Assembly: GCA_002105175.1 (NCBI GenBank)
Contig: MCGE01000002.1
Location: 1,798,001-1,862,000 of the forward strand
Length of the DNA stretch: 64,000 nucleotides
Direction of reading: 5' to 3'
From: Absidia repens
Taxonomy: Eukaryota > Mucoromycota > Mucoromycetes > Mucorales > Cunninghamellaceae
Shown here: piece after piece, positions 49,201 to 60,276 of the stretch
Numbering within the stretch: the first letter of the stretch is position 1
Layout of the letters: each line of letters opens with the position of its first letter
The notes under the pieces: generated by a model
Told to the model about the DNA's origin: nothing
What the model saw: only the letters and a program-made list of their open reading frames with translations
Database searches by the model: none
Program-made: the position numbers and the translations under genes

Positions 49201-52093
49201 TTATCCAAAAAGAGGTTTGACGACCCGTTCCAATACCTGCAATATCAAGACACGATTGAGTTCTTCGTCCTGTAGTCGATTCCATATCCTTTCCATGGCA
49301 AGTGTACAATTTTGATCACCAATCAGTTGCCGCACGCCACCAGGGACTGCACGCTGTACCAAAAGCTGCTTCGCCAGTTGTTTTGTTTGCCTTTTTTCTT
49401 CTATAGTACGTTCAATGGTGTTCATATTGTATACTCCATTTGGCCAAAATGTGTCCCTGACCAGTTCCATCCAACCTACCAATGCGTTCGGTGATAAGTA
49501 TGCCTGCATATAATCGTTGTATTGCTTCGCTACCAATTCAGTGTATGATCGCCGGACAATTTCACGTAGCAGGTTCAATAGTGACCGTCGCATCCATGCC
49601 TTGTTGTTTGCTGTTGTCAAATCAAAAATTTCTACAATGAGTGCAAATGTTGTTTCAATCAAAAGTTCGGTGTCCATGGCCGAAAGTGGTTTTTGAGGGC
49701 TAGAAGAATTGTAATTGTTTCCATTTTTTGAAGATGCTGGTACTGGTGCTGATGAGTCATCATATTTTTGCTGCCATTGATTATCCTCCTTGGTGTTGCT
49801 TCCAACAGTTTGTTCGTGGTCGTCTTCCAAATTCTTAGAACTTGTTGTGCTATCGCTGTTGCTTTTCATACTTGAGATTGATCCCTGTCGCGCTGATTTG
49901 AACATTCCGCCAGTCAAATCACTTTGAGATGAGCTGCTGCTATTCGATGACCAAAGAGAGGGAGACCAAGAGGTAGGTGTGTTTCCATTTGAGATGCTAG
50001 CCCGCCCAAATAAAGACATTGCACGAGTGCCCATGGAAGTCGGTAATACTGAGGTCGTATCCACTGCCAAGGGCGCCACTGTGTATGCGGCCAATTCATC
50101 CTTGTATTCTTCTGCAAAGTTGTGTTTGTTTTGCGTCGCCCCTTGTTGTGTTGCCTGTTCCTTTTGCAGAAACGCCAATATCAGAGGGTCACGTCCAAGT
50201 TCGTCATCACCTACCACTGTGTTGAGATAGTTTTCCAGTCCATGAGATATAATTTTACCATCGCTTCCAATACTGCTTGATGCTGAAGACGTTCCAATGC
50301 CATTCCCAATTGCTGATTTCTTCTTCCCGAGCCAAGATCGTGTCACATCCAGAGGTAGTCGTAAGTTCAATCGAGTCACTCGTTTTCCATGTTTTGCCCG
50401 CATCAATCCGTGAAAGGTGTCAAAGTCGCTATACGTCCTAGTTATCACATATCCGCCACCCTCCGATCCTGATGATTGCTCCAACGCTGGCCGTTCGATC
50501 TGGATAATATACGCCAGGCTTGATTTGTCTAAAGTTGCCATGTTCTGACGGGGAGATATATCCATGATGCTGAAGCTGACAGTCCCAGGTACGTATATCA
50601 GAGGCGATTTATCCATGGTTAATTCGGTTTTCGTTCGAGCCATTGGCTGACTGTTGTCATGTACTGTTGTCGGTATCGACGCATCATATGTTGGTGATTT
50701 ATGATCTACTTGAGGTCGAGGATTATTGGGTGGTTCAGATGCTGATGGTATATTGTGTTGAGAAATTGGTAAGCATTGTGGTGGTGTCGTACAGCCCTGA
50801 TCATTCGTAATATCCACGGTGTCACCAATCTCTATGCTGTTGTGGCTGTTTTCGAGGGTATCGTCCAGTTTATTTGGAGAGTCGTTTTGTCGGTTTGTTG
50901 AAGATGGATTGTGTGATAATTCGTCATGTTGATGTCGTTGCTGTTGCTCCGCTGCCATTGCATCTTCGGTCGCCTTCTCCACGACACTTCTCAGTCCATC
51001 AGAATCCGTCAAAATAGAGTCAGGGTGCGTGTCGTCTAATCCATTCAAAGTGTCAGACAAGTATTGGATAATCCAACCATTAACAAAATCGGGGTCACTG
51101 CAAGTAGCCAAAATATTTTCGAGAAGATGTGTGGACAGTAGCTCCTTGAATATACTGCTGACCAGAACCGAGTCCATATCGTCTATAGGTAGTATCCGTC
51201 TAAGAATAGTAGTGCTGAGGCTACGAAGTTGGTGATGTTGTTCCTTTTTGGATAAAAGCTGGGCAAAGGGAGATTGAGGGTTTTCAACAACATAGGCATC
51301 CATTGGAATTTCTGAGGTTTCAAAAGTCCTGCATTCCCTCTAAGAAAATGAAAATAAGACGTTAATAGCTTGTAAAAATATTCGTTGCATGATGCTTACC
51401 ATATGAATAATAAGAGTATTGGCTAGACCATACATAATAGCCATGACAATATCGTTTCGTTCTTGTTTCAATAAGGTTTTCTCTACATTAGTCACGGCAG
51501 TATTGAGTCGTGACTTGATGATTTTTTCAAATTCATTGTCGTATTCAGAGTTTAACGGGTTCCACCAATAATGCACAAAATCGTCATAGAAGTACTGAAG
51601 AAGCTGGTCCACAATTTTAGTCAGTGGGTGATAAAACAAGTTGAGTTTTGTCAAATAGTCTTCATCTTGATCTAGCTACATAAACGTTGAGTGAAGAAGA
51701 AGAAGAAGAAGAAGAAGAAGAAGAAGAAGAAGAAGAAGAAGAAAAGCGTAGTGTTAGAATTGCACTGGTATGAGCACGTTTTCGATCGTCCCCATATACT
51801 GTACTAACCCTTTTATCAACAGCATCAGCTCCATTCCGATCCGAAGATATGGAATACCTCTGTTGTGTAAAGACTTGTTGTGGAGGATGTGCGTTACTGA
51901 AATAGAGAACGCCAAAGATTGAGGCGGAGGCAATCATATATGAGAAGAGGAGTTCATTGGCTATCCGAGACAAGGCATAAATGACAATGGTGAAGCCCAA
52001 GATGGTAGGTGACCATAAAACGCCGCGTATGCTGGAGTCACCTAATACTCGGAAGTGTTGTCGAAGTGGGCTGCCTTCATCAGAGTCAGACAT
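49201..52093 (-). CDS. PXA-PX-nexin-C sorting nexin (Mdm1/SNX19-like)
   Basis: Exons 52093-51809, 51675-51400 and 51339-49201 encode 899 residues. The N-terminus has a membrane hairpin (SPTILGFTIVIYALSRIANE, LLFSYMIASASIFGVLYFS, about 28-66). It is followed by a PXA domain (LTKIVDQLLQYFYDDFVHYW, FEKIIKSRLNTAVTNVEKTL, LLSTHLLENILATCSDPDFV). A PX domain starts near SPLIYVPGTVSFSIMDISP and keeps the phosphoinositide-binding Arg in VITRTYSDFDTFHGLM. It carries a Gly/Ser-rich insert after LPLDVTRSWLGKKK. The C-terminus has the nexin-C domain (ELLIETTFALIVEIFDLTTA, RRSLLNLLREIVRRSYTELV, ERIWNRLQDEELNRVLILQV). No RGS domain is visible between PXA and PX, unlike SNX13/14. Family members are ER proteins tethering to vacuole, endosome or lipid droplets. 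The poly-Ser frame seen after exon 1 is intronic (GAA)n. Confidence 0.9.
51693..51744. repeat. (GAA)n microsatellite inside the sorting nexin intron 1
   Basis: About 17 GAA units on the plus strand (TTC on the transcript) lie 18 nt upstream of the exon 2 acceptor, where they can serve as a polypyrimidine tract. Confidence 0.9.
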
Positions 52094-52910
52094 AAGTGGG
52101 ATGGAAGTAGGGAAAAAAAAAAAAAAGGAAAAAAAGGGAAATCTTCAAAACCCCTTGATTTTATTCACGAAAGTTTAAATCCCGTATTCATATGCCACAG
52201 GTTTTAAATTGCTAAATACCGATTAATGTATTATTATTTTTTAAGGCTCAACCTATGCTTGACCTCATATAGGTGTACTAGATAAATTGTAGATCTTTTT
52301 TTTTGAGACTAGACTGTCCAAAAAAAATTCTGGGAGTTTCATGGTTTTCTTTAAATCACGAACTATCCATCCAGGGGAAGTGGCCGCTTTATAATATATA
52401 TGCTTCCTGCCAATCTCTCTCTTTTGACATATTCGCTTCTACGATATAACATCCCCGCGGTAATATGGCTATTCAATTTTTGACGGGGACCTCCCCCCTC
52501 CTCCACAGGCATTTTAGATGGTCACCCGAAACTGTACTGTACACTACCCCAGCTTGACACCTTACCCTGCATCAGTCATACCACGTCTCTACCATGCCCA
52601 AAACCCCTATTTCCTCAGTTCCCACAACAAGCCCATCTAGTATATTTCAGTGAATATATTCAGCTTTATTAACAACAGTAAAAATAAAACTAGAAAGCAA
52701 ATACTATCAAGGAATGTATGAAGTGACAATAAAATGATAACTGATTAGGATGCTAATGATTGAGGAGAGCACGGGATTGAAATAATCAAAAATCAGATGC
52801 CAAACATGGATGATATGGGTAATGGAGGATTCGCACAACCTTGATCTGTGCAGATAGCTACCACCAAAATAATAGTTCACTGTCAGTGCCTTTTCTGTTT
52901 CGATTTCCTT

Positions 52911-52947
52911 CACACCCACACACCCACACACCCACACACCCACACAC
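52911..52947. repeat. CACACCC minisatellite
   Basis: Five consecutive units of CCACACA/CACACCC type, ending in ACGCATACACC. Confidence 0.85.
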
Positions 52948-52977
52948 GCATACACCTACTGAGATAATTCACGCACC

Positions 52978-53020
<43 letters not shown>

Positions 53021-53375
53021 ATTTCATATCATATCAATGATCATCATTAAAAAATAACTAATAAAACTACCCAACAAATAAATAAAATAAATCCACCTTT
53101 TTCTTTATTATAAAAATGTATATAAGAGTTGAACAAAAGAGTAGAATGTTTCGGAAAGACGAGGGTGAATCAACCTAAGAAGGGAAGGAATAAAAGGGAG
53201 AGTCAGTAAAGAAAATAATACAACCTCGCGCCCAGAATATGATAATCGGCCTGGTCAATCATTCTATCCGTTTGTCAGAATATATTTTTACATCAAAGAT
53301 CAAATCAGGTAATGTAGATAAGATTGTTTTGGTCATCATATATACGGAAAGAAAGAGAGACAAAAGGCACATATG

Positions 53376-53381
<6 letters not shown>

Positions 53382-53414
<33 letters not shown>
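53382..53414. repeat. (AC)n microsatellite
   Basis: About 16 AC units immediately downstream of the RPS18 3' end (minus-strand gene). Confidence 0.9.
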
Positions 53415-53416
<2 letters not shown>

Positions 53417-53464
53417 TCCCAGCCAGCACAAATAATCATTAGCATCATCATCCAAAAGACTTAC

Positions 53465-54196
53465 TTATTTCTTCTTGGAGACACCGACAGTTCTACCACG
53501 ACGACCAGTAGTCTTGGTGTGTTGACCACGGACACGGAGACCCCAGTAGTGACGGAGACCACGATGGACACGGATCTTCTTCATACGTTCCAAATCTTCA
53601 CGCATCTTGGTGTCCAAAACGTTGGAGATAACTTGAGAGTACTTGCCATCGATGATATCCTTTTGTCTGTTAAGGAACCAGTTGGGGATCTTGTATTGAG
53701 CAGGGTTTTGCAAAATAGTGACAATACGTTCCAATTCTTCGTTGGTCAATTCACCAGCACGCTTGTTCAAGTCAACATCGGCCTTCTTGCAAGCAACGTT
53801 AGCGAAACGGCGACCCACACCCTTGACGGAAGTCAAGGCAATGACGATCTTGTCCTTACCGTCAACGTTAGTGTTGAGAAGACGGATAATGTGTTGGAAC
53901 TAGAATAATAATAAAATACGTCAGTCATACTATTTTACACTATACGTATACAAGTTTTGTGTTGCTTTATAATGTCGACTTACTTGGTTCCTTTCAGGGA
54001 CGACGAGAGACTAAAGAGAGAAGCGTAAAAAAAAACAAGAAAAATCATTAGTTAAAATTCGAATATATTCATCTATCTATTCAATCCATCCATTCATCCA
54101 TTCCATCCATCTATCCCATTTCATCCATCTTCATATTGTCGCTTTGTTGTCGATGTATCCATTTCGATGATATTATTATTTTTTATACTTTACCAT
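53465..54196 (-). CDS. RPS18: Cytosolic ribosomal protein S18 (uS13)
   Basis: Exons 54196-54194, 54010-53984 and 53899-53465 encode 154 residues, the normal length. The first coding exon is only the ATG triplet, followed at once by the donor GTAAAG. Exon 2 gives SLVVPERNQ and exon 3 the rest. Family landmarks are complete: [71 protein letters not shown] and the basic end [19 protein letters not shown]. It sits in the head of the 40S subunit and contacts the A/P-site tRNA and bridge B1. Antisense frames in this span are shadows. The gene is divergent from mS38 across 254 bp. Confidence 0.97.
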
Positions 54197-54450
54197 GGCG
54201 TTGAATCGGAACGATAAAAGAGAAAGAGAAAAAATTAGAATTGTCACCTGTCTGCTCTTTTTCTCATCCTTTCACTGTCTTCGCTTTGGAAACAAAAATA
54301 TGTTTTAGATCCCGCCCTCGCGTGCAAAGAATCAGCCACGCCAGTCACCCACCGCATTGTATTTTTTTTTTTTTTTGGAAAGCTCCCTGTCAATTCTGGT
54401 TTACTCCTCCCTTTTTTTTTTTTTTCTTTCTCTTTTTAATAAAAAAAAAT
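54197..54450. promoter_or_regulatory. Divergent promoter, RPS18 and mS38
   Basis: The 254-bp gap holds a GC-richer centre (CCCGCCCTCGCGTGCAAAG, about 54312-54330) flanked by T14-16 runs upstream of the plus-strand gene. The Thr/Gly of the two ribosomal genes are not overlapped. One promoter for a cytosolic and a mitochondrial small-subunit protein is suggestive of co-regulation, which is inference. Confidence 0.55.
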
Positions 54451-54924
54451 ATGCTGTTTAGACGAAGTCTTCAACACTTAGCTTCAAAGCCATCAGCGTT
54501 GGTTTCATCATGTCGATCATGCATTACACCCATGACCGTGCGATGGGCTTCAGTAAACTCTACCATGCATGCTCAACCTACGACAGCTCCTGTACTCCCT
54601 TGGAATGCAACAGGTAACAAGACTTCCTTTCTTTTTTGGTCTCATTTCTATCGTTAAACGTCCAGGTCACTAATCATTTTTCTGCTATTGTTAATAGTCA
54701 AACCAACAGTCGTCAATGATAGTTTAACAGCATATTTTGCCACCCTTCGCCCATTCTCTGCACCACCTTCACCTACTTTACAACAACCTATTCCGTCACC
54801 TTTGGTGGAAGAAGGGATGCAGCTCACCAGTACACTTCGCAAACGTCGGTTAAAGATGAACAAACACAAGCACAAGAAATTAAGAAAGCGAACTCGGGCT
54901 CTTAGAAAACGTCTCGGCAAGTAG
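54451..54924 (+). CDS. Mitochondrial small-subunit ribosomal protein mS38 (Cox24/AURKAIP1 family)
   Basis: Exons 54451-54613 and 54698-54924 encode 129 residues. The first 30 residues (MLFRRSLQHLASKPSALVSS) form a basic mitochondrial targeting peptide. The body is Pro/Ser/Thr-rich and non-conserved. The C-terminal 30 residues (STLRKRRLKMNKHKHKKLRK, then RTRALRKRLGK) form the highly basic mS38 signature domain that binds 12S/15S rRNA in the mitoribosome. In yeast the homologue was first named Cox24. Length is typical for the family. A TTAATAAAAAAAAATATG leader immediately precedes the start. Confidence 0.9.
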
Positions 54925-55839
54925 ATGGGTATGGACACTGATATGAAGACTTTTCCAATCTACCCCTATTCCCTTTACTTTGAATATTTATTTTGTAGTT
55001 GTAAAAATAGTGTGTGTTTTTTTTATTAGCATTTTATCCTTCCTTCCCAATGTATATCAAATAAAATAAAATAAAAGACTTTTGAATTGTATACAAAATG
55101 ATATCATATATGTGTTTGTACATGTTGGTGTGTTTATGTTTGTGTGCGATGATATAGGTATAGTACAGTACAGTACAGTACTATACAATGCAAAGTGACA
55201 AGTCAATTATTTACTGTGAAGGGTACTATGTGTATTGAATTAGCGGAACATCAATGGATATACAAAAAAGGCAAGATGGGGTATATATTCTTTATTCAAT
55301 TTGGGGATAAACTAAACTATCTGCAATCTATATTTAAGCGTTTAAATCTAGTGGCATTACTGTAGGCGGAATGGTACAAGTGATCGTACATTTTTAGTAT
55401 CGCATTAGCAGATAGCTATATTACATTAAATTGACTGAGCATGCTCAATAAAAAGAAAAGGTAAACAGGGGATGAAGTTTCCATATATGCATGAAGGTTT
55501 TTTCTTTTACATGCGTATTCGATTTTCCCACATGATTTGAACAGGATACGATCTCATTGGCCAATACATTCAAAATTGACTCAAATCGAAGTAACATCTA
55601 TCATACGTGCAAAATATAGTGGGAATAAAATGGTAAAAGTTATAATTATAGTGAAGTTCAACAAGCATGTCATTGAGGCATTAGGAAAAGTAGTCATAGA
55701 GGGTGAGTTAGAAATTAGGTACTTGAGAGTACACTTACAAAACAGCCACATTAACAACAGTGTTTACGATATGATGGGTCAGAGAATGGTTATTAAAAAG
55801 TCATATTTTATTGAAGTATATTGGTAGATACTAAACTGA
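54925..55839. other. mS38 3' flank and intergenic
   Basis: AAATAAAATAAAATAAAAG at about 55058 is a probable polyadenylation region. A GTACAGTACAGTACAGTAC tandem occurs at about 55162-55184. The plus-strand frame 55537-55827 has no recognised domain and overlaps the start of repeat-like sequence. No gene is assigned. Confidence 0.45.
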
Positions 55840-56640
55840 AGGTGCTGGTTCATTTTAACATGTTATTTTATTGAAGGGTCTGCTGAATGAAACATGAGGG
55901 AGACTTATGTAAGATTTGAACAATCGTCAACACTAGTCAAACAAAGATGATGGGAGGGAAAAACAAGGATCTATTATTCGAGACATAAGAGGTTATTGGG
56001 ACACTTTTCATTGAAGCAAGTTGAAAGATACACATTTTATTGAAATAAAGATTCAAACTATGGACAAATTAAGACTAAACTAAGCTAAGAAGTCTTCAAA
56101 AGGCCCACTAATGTTGATCCAAAATCCTGAATCTAAAATGAAAGAGTTTCCTATGCATCTTGTAATCCCATCAGACATCAGAGAGACTAAAGGAAAATTT
56201 GTCATTGAAGGAAGTAAAAATAGAAATATTTTATTCAGATGTAGATAAAAACTTTTGGACAAACTAACACTAAACTAAGCTAATGAAGGCTTTAAAAAGT
56301 CAAGCAGATGGTAGTCCCAAATCCTGAACCCAAAATGACAGGGTTTCCCCATGCACCTTGTAATCCCTGAACTGAAACACCCCCCTAAACTGGCCCTGAT
56401 ACTATTCGAAGCCCAACATAACCCTGTAGAAGTTGAAGGGTAAAGAAAAAATGAAAGAAAAAAAATTTAAAAGAAAGAGTGACCCAAAAAATAAAATAGG
56501 TGGGAGAGAGAAAATAAATACTTCACGTGGGCGGGACTTGAAATGTACTTCTTGCTCTGTTGTGGGGATTTTCTGTAGAAGCAACAACCAATACCACACA
56601 ACAGAATCATTTAGCATGATGGCTCATGTCATAACAGTAC
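55840..56640 (-). repeat. Dispersed repeat family, copy F, with two cores
   Basis: Read on the minus strand. The box (CACGTGGGCGGGACTTGAAA on the plus strand, about 56523-56542) leads into a purine tract and the first core at about 56319-56440 (AAATCCTGAACCCAAAATGA, TTTCCCCATGCACCTTGTAA). After a TTTTATTCAGATGTAGATAA module comes a second core at about 56118-56170 (AAATCCTGAATCTAAAATGA, TTTCCTATGCATCTTGTAAT). A further module follows with TTTTATTGAAATAAAGATTC and AAGGATCTATTATTCGAGAC. The duplicated core and module show internal tandem expansion. Confidence 0.8.
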
Positions 56641-56828
56641 ATCACAATAAATTACTAAACATGTAATTAAATTCTATACATAGGAGTGGGCGTTTTTTTG
56701 TTTTTGTTTTTTTTTGATGAAAACATATTGCGATTTGATTTTTTATTTGTTTGATAACATATAGAAACTAATACACCATTAAATAATCTATAACGAAGGG
56801 GAGGGGAGAGAAAAGGAAAATACTATAA

Positions 56829-59632
56829 CTACGGATAATGTTTTGACACAGGTACACGTTGCCTCCATTTGGGTTGAGCAGTAGCAGCAGGTGCTATTGG
56901 AGCGGCCTTGATCATACGCTTGGTAAGACTAGATGACCCTCTATAGCCAGTAGGGTTCTTCGAGCCGATCTTGGCTGCCTAAAAGAAAACGCACAATTTA
57001 TTATTCATAATAGAAAACATACATTTTTTGAGTCACTCATTATTGTAATTACTTACATAATTCACAAAAGGAGATGTGGATGAGGATGTTGGTGTTTTTC
57101 CCAGTGATACAGTTGTATGATAGACTGGTTCCGGTTTCTTGTTGCTGCTTTCTTTCCACCAAGAGGATGATGACAATGATTCTTTCTTTTCCCGATCATA
57201 ATTTCGAGGTCTGTTTGATGATTTTCGCCGACGGAATAAGGTACGAGTTGGCGTACTGGTCGCTGATATATGTAATGTGCTGTTGGTGCTGCTAATGTTG
57301 TTGTATTGTTGCTGAGATAAGGATGTAGGCAAGAACTTTACACTTTGCGGAGCATTCGTGGAACTCAGTTGCTTTGATTCAGTGGTGCCAAGTCGTTGTT
57401 GCTGACCTATCTCTGCACTGAAGGCATTCCAAAATCTACGTGTACTGGCAACGGGGTTCTTGATGGCGAGAGAAGTTGGCTGAAGTGATGATGATCCAGC
57501 TGGTGGTGTGGTTTCTATGGAGGAGGAAGATACCTTTTCATGCAGTTCGAATGGTTTCTGAGTACATTTTGCTGTAATCATGTCATTGTTAGTGGTGGCG
57601 GTGGTATTTATGTGATAATCGTAACAATGATCAAAATAGACCCCATCACTATATCGCTTCCGTTGAGGTGTAAAAGGCTGGTTCAAGTTATTCCCGCTAT
57701 TATTGTTTTCATCCATATCGTCAGTATCCGCATCATCAAACAGGTGTATGTCGCTGCTATCATCCGATGAGTCAGTGTGGATATCGTTGTATCGCTGCGG
57801 ATTTGCTTGTGGTTGGTCCATGTTGCTTGCGTTCTTCAAGTGATCAATTTCCAAATGCGTTAGGATATCAGATTTGGTGTTTTCATTGTCGATATCGAAC
57901 ACGTAAAATTGTTGACTGCTGTTGTTGTTGTCAGAAACTGTAGTGATAATACTATTGTCCGGAGTATCTGTTAATGCGTCAGGCTGGTCAGCGCTATTAT
58001 CTTTCTGTGGTGTGTGATACGTGGGTGATCGACTGTACTGGAGAGGTGGTGTGGGTGGCGATGAATGATGCTGAGGTCCAGTGTTGAGTAACTGTGGTGA
58101 TATCGACGTTTCAGGTATAGGTGATCTATATTGAGCCAGTGGCGCAGATAAAGGGGATATGCTCGATAGGTCATTCAGGTATTCACTGTCCAATTGAGAT
58201 AGCTGTGGTGTGTATATTGATAAAGGACGCCGGACACTGTTTCGAGAAATTTGAGGCTGATAGTGTTGTTCAACGTCGTTTGAGTAAACCGATTCTTGTA
58301 TGCTGTTTAGTGGTGTCGTTGTAATTGCCGGTAAGCGAGTATGATGAGAGATTTCCATATCCCCATAATTCTTAGACTTTAGTGGTTGCGGCTCCGAGCG
58401 TAGCTGATTTCCGTTCAAGATGGACAAGGATCGAGGGGCTGTACCAGTATTAGTGTATGAAGATATGTCATAGTTTTGTGGACGCAAAATATATTTGGAT
58501 AAAGGTTTGCGATGACTGAGGGTATTGGTGGTGTATTCGGAAGCTGTGGATGTATCATTTTCAAAGGCATTGATCGCTGTAGACTTTTGTAAAAAAAAAA
58601 AAAAACAACAACAAAAGATGTCATAAGTAATACAATAGGATAAATTGAAAAGAATAAGCATATTTACTTTCAAGCTTACCACTTTTCCTTTGGTCGTTCG
58701 TAATTTTGAGAGGGAGGATTGTTTCCTACAATTGGATCTTTTTCCAGGAGAAACAGCTGGCATCACAATTTTTGACGGCAGTCGATCGGTGTTTAAACAT
58801 TTTGATTTTCTGACAGGAACGGAATGATTGTCCAAGTTCTGAAAGGCTGTCCGTAATAGCTCTGCAGTAAGATCATCCTTCTTTTTTTTTTTTTTTTTGG
58901 AAGAAAAAAACATGCATGGTGGTAAGTAAAAAAAAGTTATTCAGAAGTGCAATACCTACCTCATCGGACAATATCCTTTCTGATTTTGCGCTTGACTAAT
59001 GGTTCATAAAGAAAGGTTAGCGGTGCTTTTTTTTTTTTTTTTTGTATTTCAAGAAGTTTACCTTTAGTCGATTTAATTTTCGACGGCCTGCTTTAGTGGG
59101 TAAGTTTAGATTTTGAAGCAAAAGAGAATGCTCATGGGCATATATATGATGGTCTGTAGGTGATGAGGTCCTTCTACCGGTATATATGCCGGCCCCTTTT
59201 GACAAGTCTGTGATGATTTTCGCTGGCAAATGCTTCTGTTCAGTCCGTGTACCAGTAATATTTTGTTGATTATTATGTTTTATTGAAGAACGCAATATCG
59301 GGGAAGAGCCGGGTTTCTTTTTTAAAACAGCCAAAGACAAATTCTTATCGGTTGCTCGACCAAGTGTCGGCGTTTGGTTTTGGTGACTAATTTGGGATAC
59401 GTTTCCTTCTTCCACGTTCAGTCCTTTATCATTTCCTATAGGTGATGGTAAGAATAAGTGCTGGACTTTTCGTCTAGACGTTCTCTTTTGTCTCAAATTT
59501 TCCAGTTCCTGAAATTTTATATAATATTTGATATGTTATTAACTGGGTTAACACCCGAATCATGACAAATTTTGGTACCTTTTCTAATTGCTTCAGATCA
59601 GCTGCTTTTGTATATTTTGTGAAGCCTTTCAT
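56829..59632 (-). CDS. Large disordered protein of unknown function
   Basis: Six exons (59632-59579, 59508-59062, 58995-58960, 58880-58680, 58583-57057, 56978-56829) encode 804 residues. The start MKGFTKYTKAADLKQLEKEL leads into a short coiled coil (ENLRQKRTSRRK). The middle is Ser/Thr/Pro/Asn-rich with acidic patches (DDADTDDMDENNNSG), several SP/TP sites and basic islands (RTLFRRRKSSNRPRNYDREK). The last 50 residues (AAKIGSKNPTGYRGSSSLTK, then RMIKAAPIAPAATAQPKWRQ) are basic and look conserved. No enzymatic or membrane domain is visible. SP/TP density suggests kinase regulation, perhaps a cytoskeletal or nuclear scaffold, but this is speculation. Exon 4 begins at a poly(A)-embedded acceptor, so its first codon is uncertain by 3 nt. 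Confidence 0.72.
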
Positions 59633-60276
59633 GCTGCCTTTTCCATATGTCATATTGATTGTGAGAGTAAAGTAAGGAAAAGAGGGAGAGATGAAAAAAA
59701 AAAAGCCAAATCAAGTTTCTATGTTTGCTTGATTCTTTCCATATATTGAAGCAAAAACATATACCTTTTTTGGAAGGGAGTAACACGACATGTAAATATT
59801 TTTTTCGATGATATGCTGGTCCTTCAATGTTAATAGATTTGAAGATTGCGCTACTTTGTTATGGTGATTCATATGTGGATATCATAGAGGTACAGGTGCA
59901 AAATGAAGTGAGATTTTTTTGGATAGGTTGTGAGGAACTTGAGTCATGTACATATAGTAGGTCACCAGGATTAGCCCAAAAGTTTATTCAGGTAAATGTT
60001 AGGCTTCAGAGTTAATGTAAAAGGGATTTTTTGATGCAAATATCGACATCAAAGATAAAAGTTGTGGACGGCATGTTCGTAGGAATATGTTTTGATCTTC
60101 AATTCGGCATCGGACGGAATATAAATAACTTCTGATTATTTTTGGTTGGGCACACTCAAAGCCTCCCACACGTCACATCAAGCTGGGAATTAAGGGCACG
60201 ATATTTTTTCGGTCGTTGTATTTTTTTTTTTCCTTTCTGTTTCCGTTTTACATAAAAAAAAATATTAACGAATATC
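59633..60276. promoter_or_regulatory. Divergent region, disordered-protein gene and eIF4E
   Basis: The gap of 644 bp lies between opposite start codons. A run of CACACTCAAAGCCTCCCACA-type sequence (about 60151-60170) and a T-rich leader precede the eIF4E ATG. The plus-strand frame at 59827-60015 shows no domain and I do not call it a gene. Confidence 0.45.

Larger units (their letters stand above)
52094..53464. other. Sorting nexin promoter and RPS18 3' flank with several simple repeats
   Basis: A CACACCC-type minisatellite lies at about 52911-52947, an A38 run at 52981-53018, and an (AC)n run at about 53382-53414. The remainder is AT-rich. Open frames in 53239-53908 overlap these repeats and the RPS18 antisense strand and are not genes. 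Confidence 0.5.

Noticed and set aside
51662..51808. Poly-Ser continuation of the sorting nexin first exon
   Set aside because: Encoded by the (GAA)n repeat in intron 1; splicing 51809 to 51675 restores the PXA domain in frame.
53324..53908. Plus-strand 194-residue frame
   Set aside because: Antisense to RPS18 and through an (AC)n repeat.
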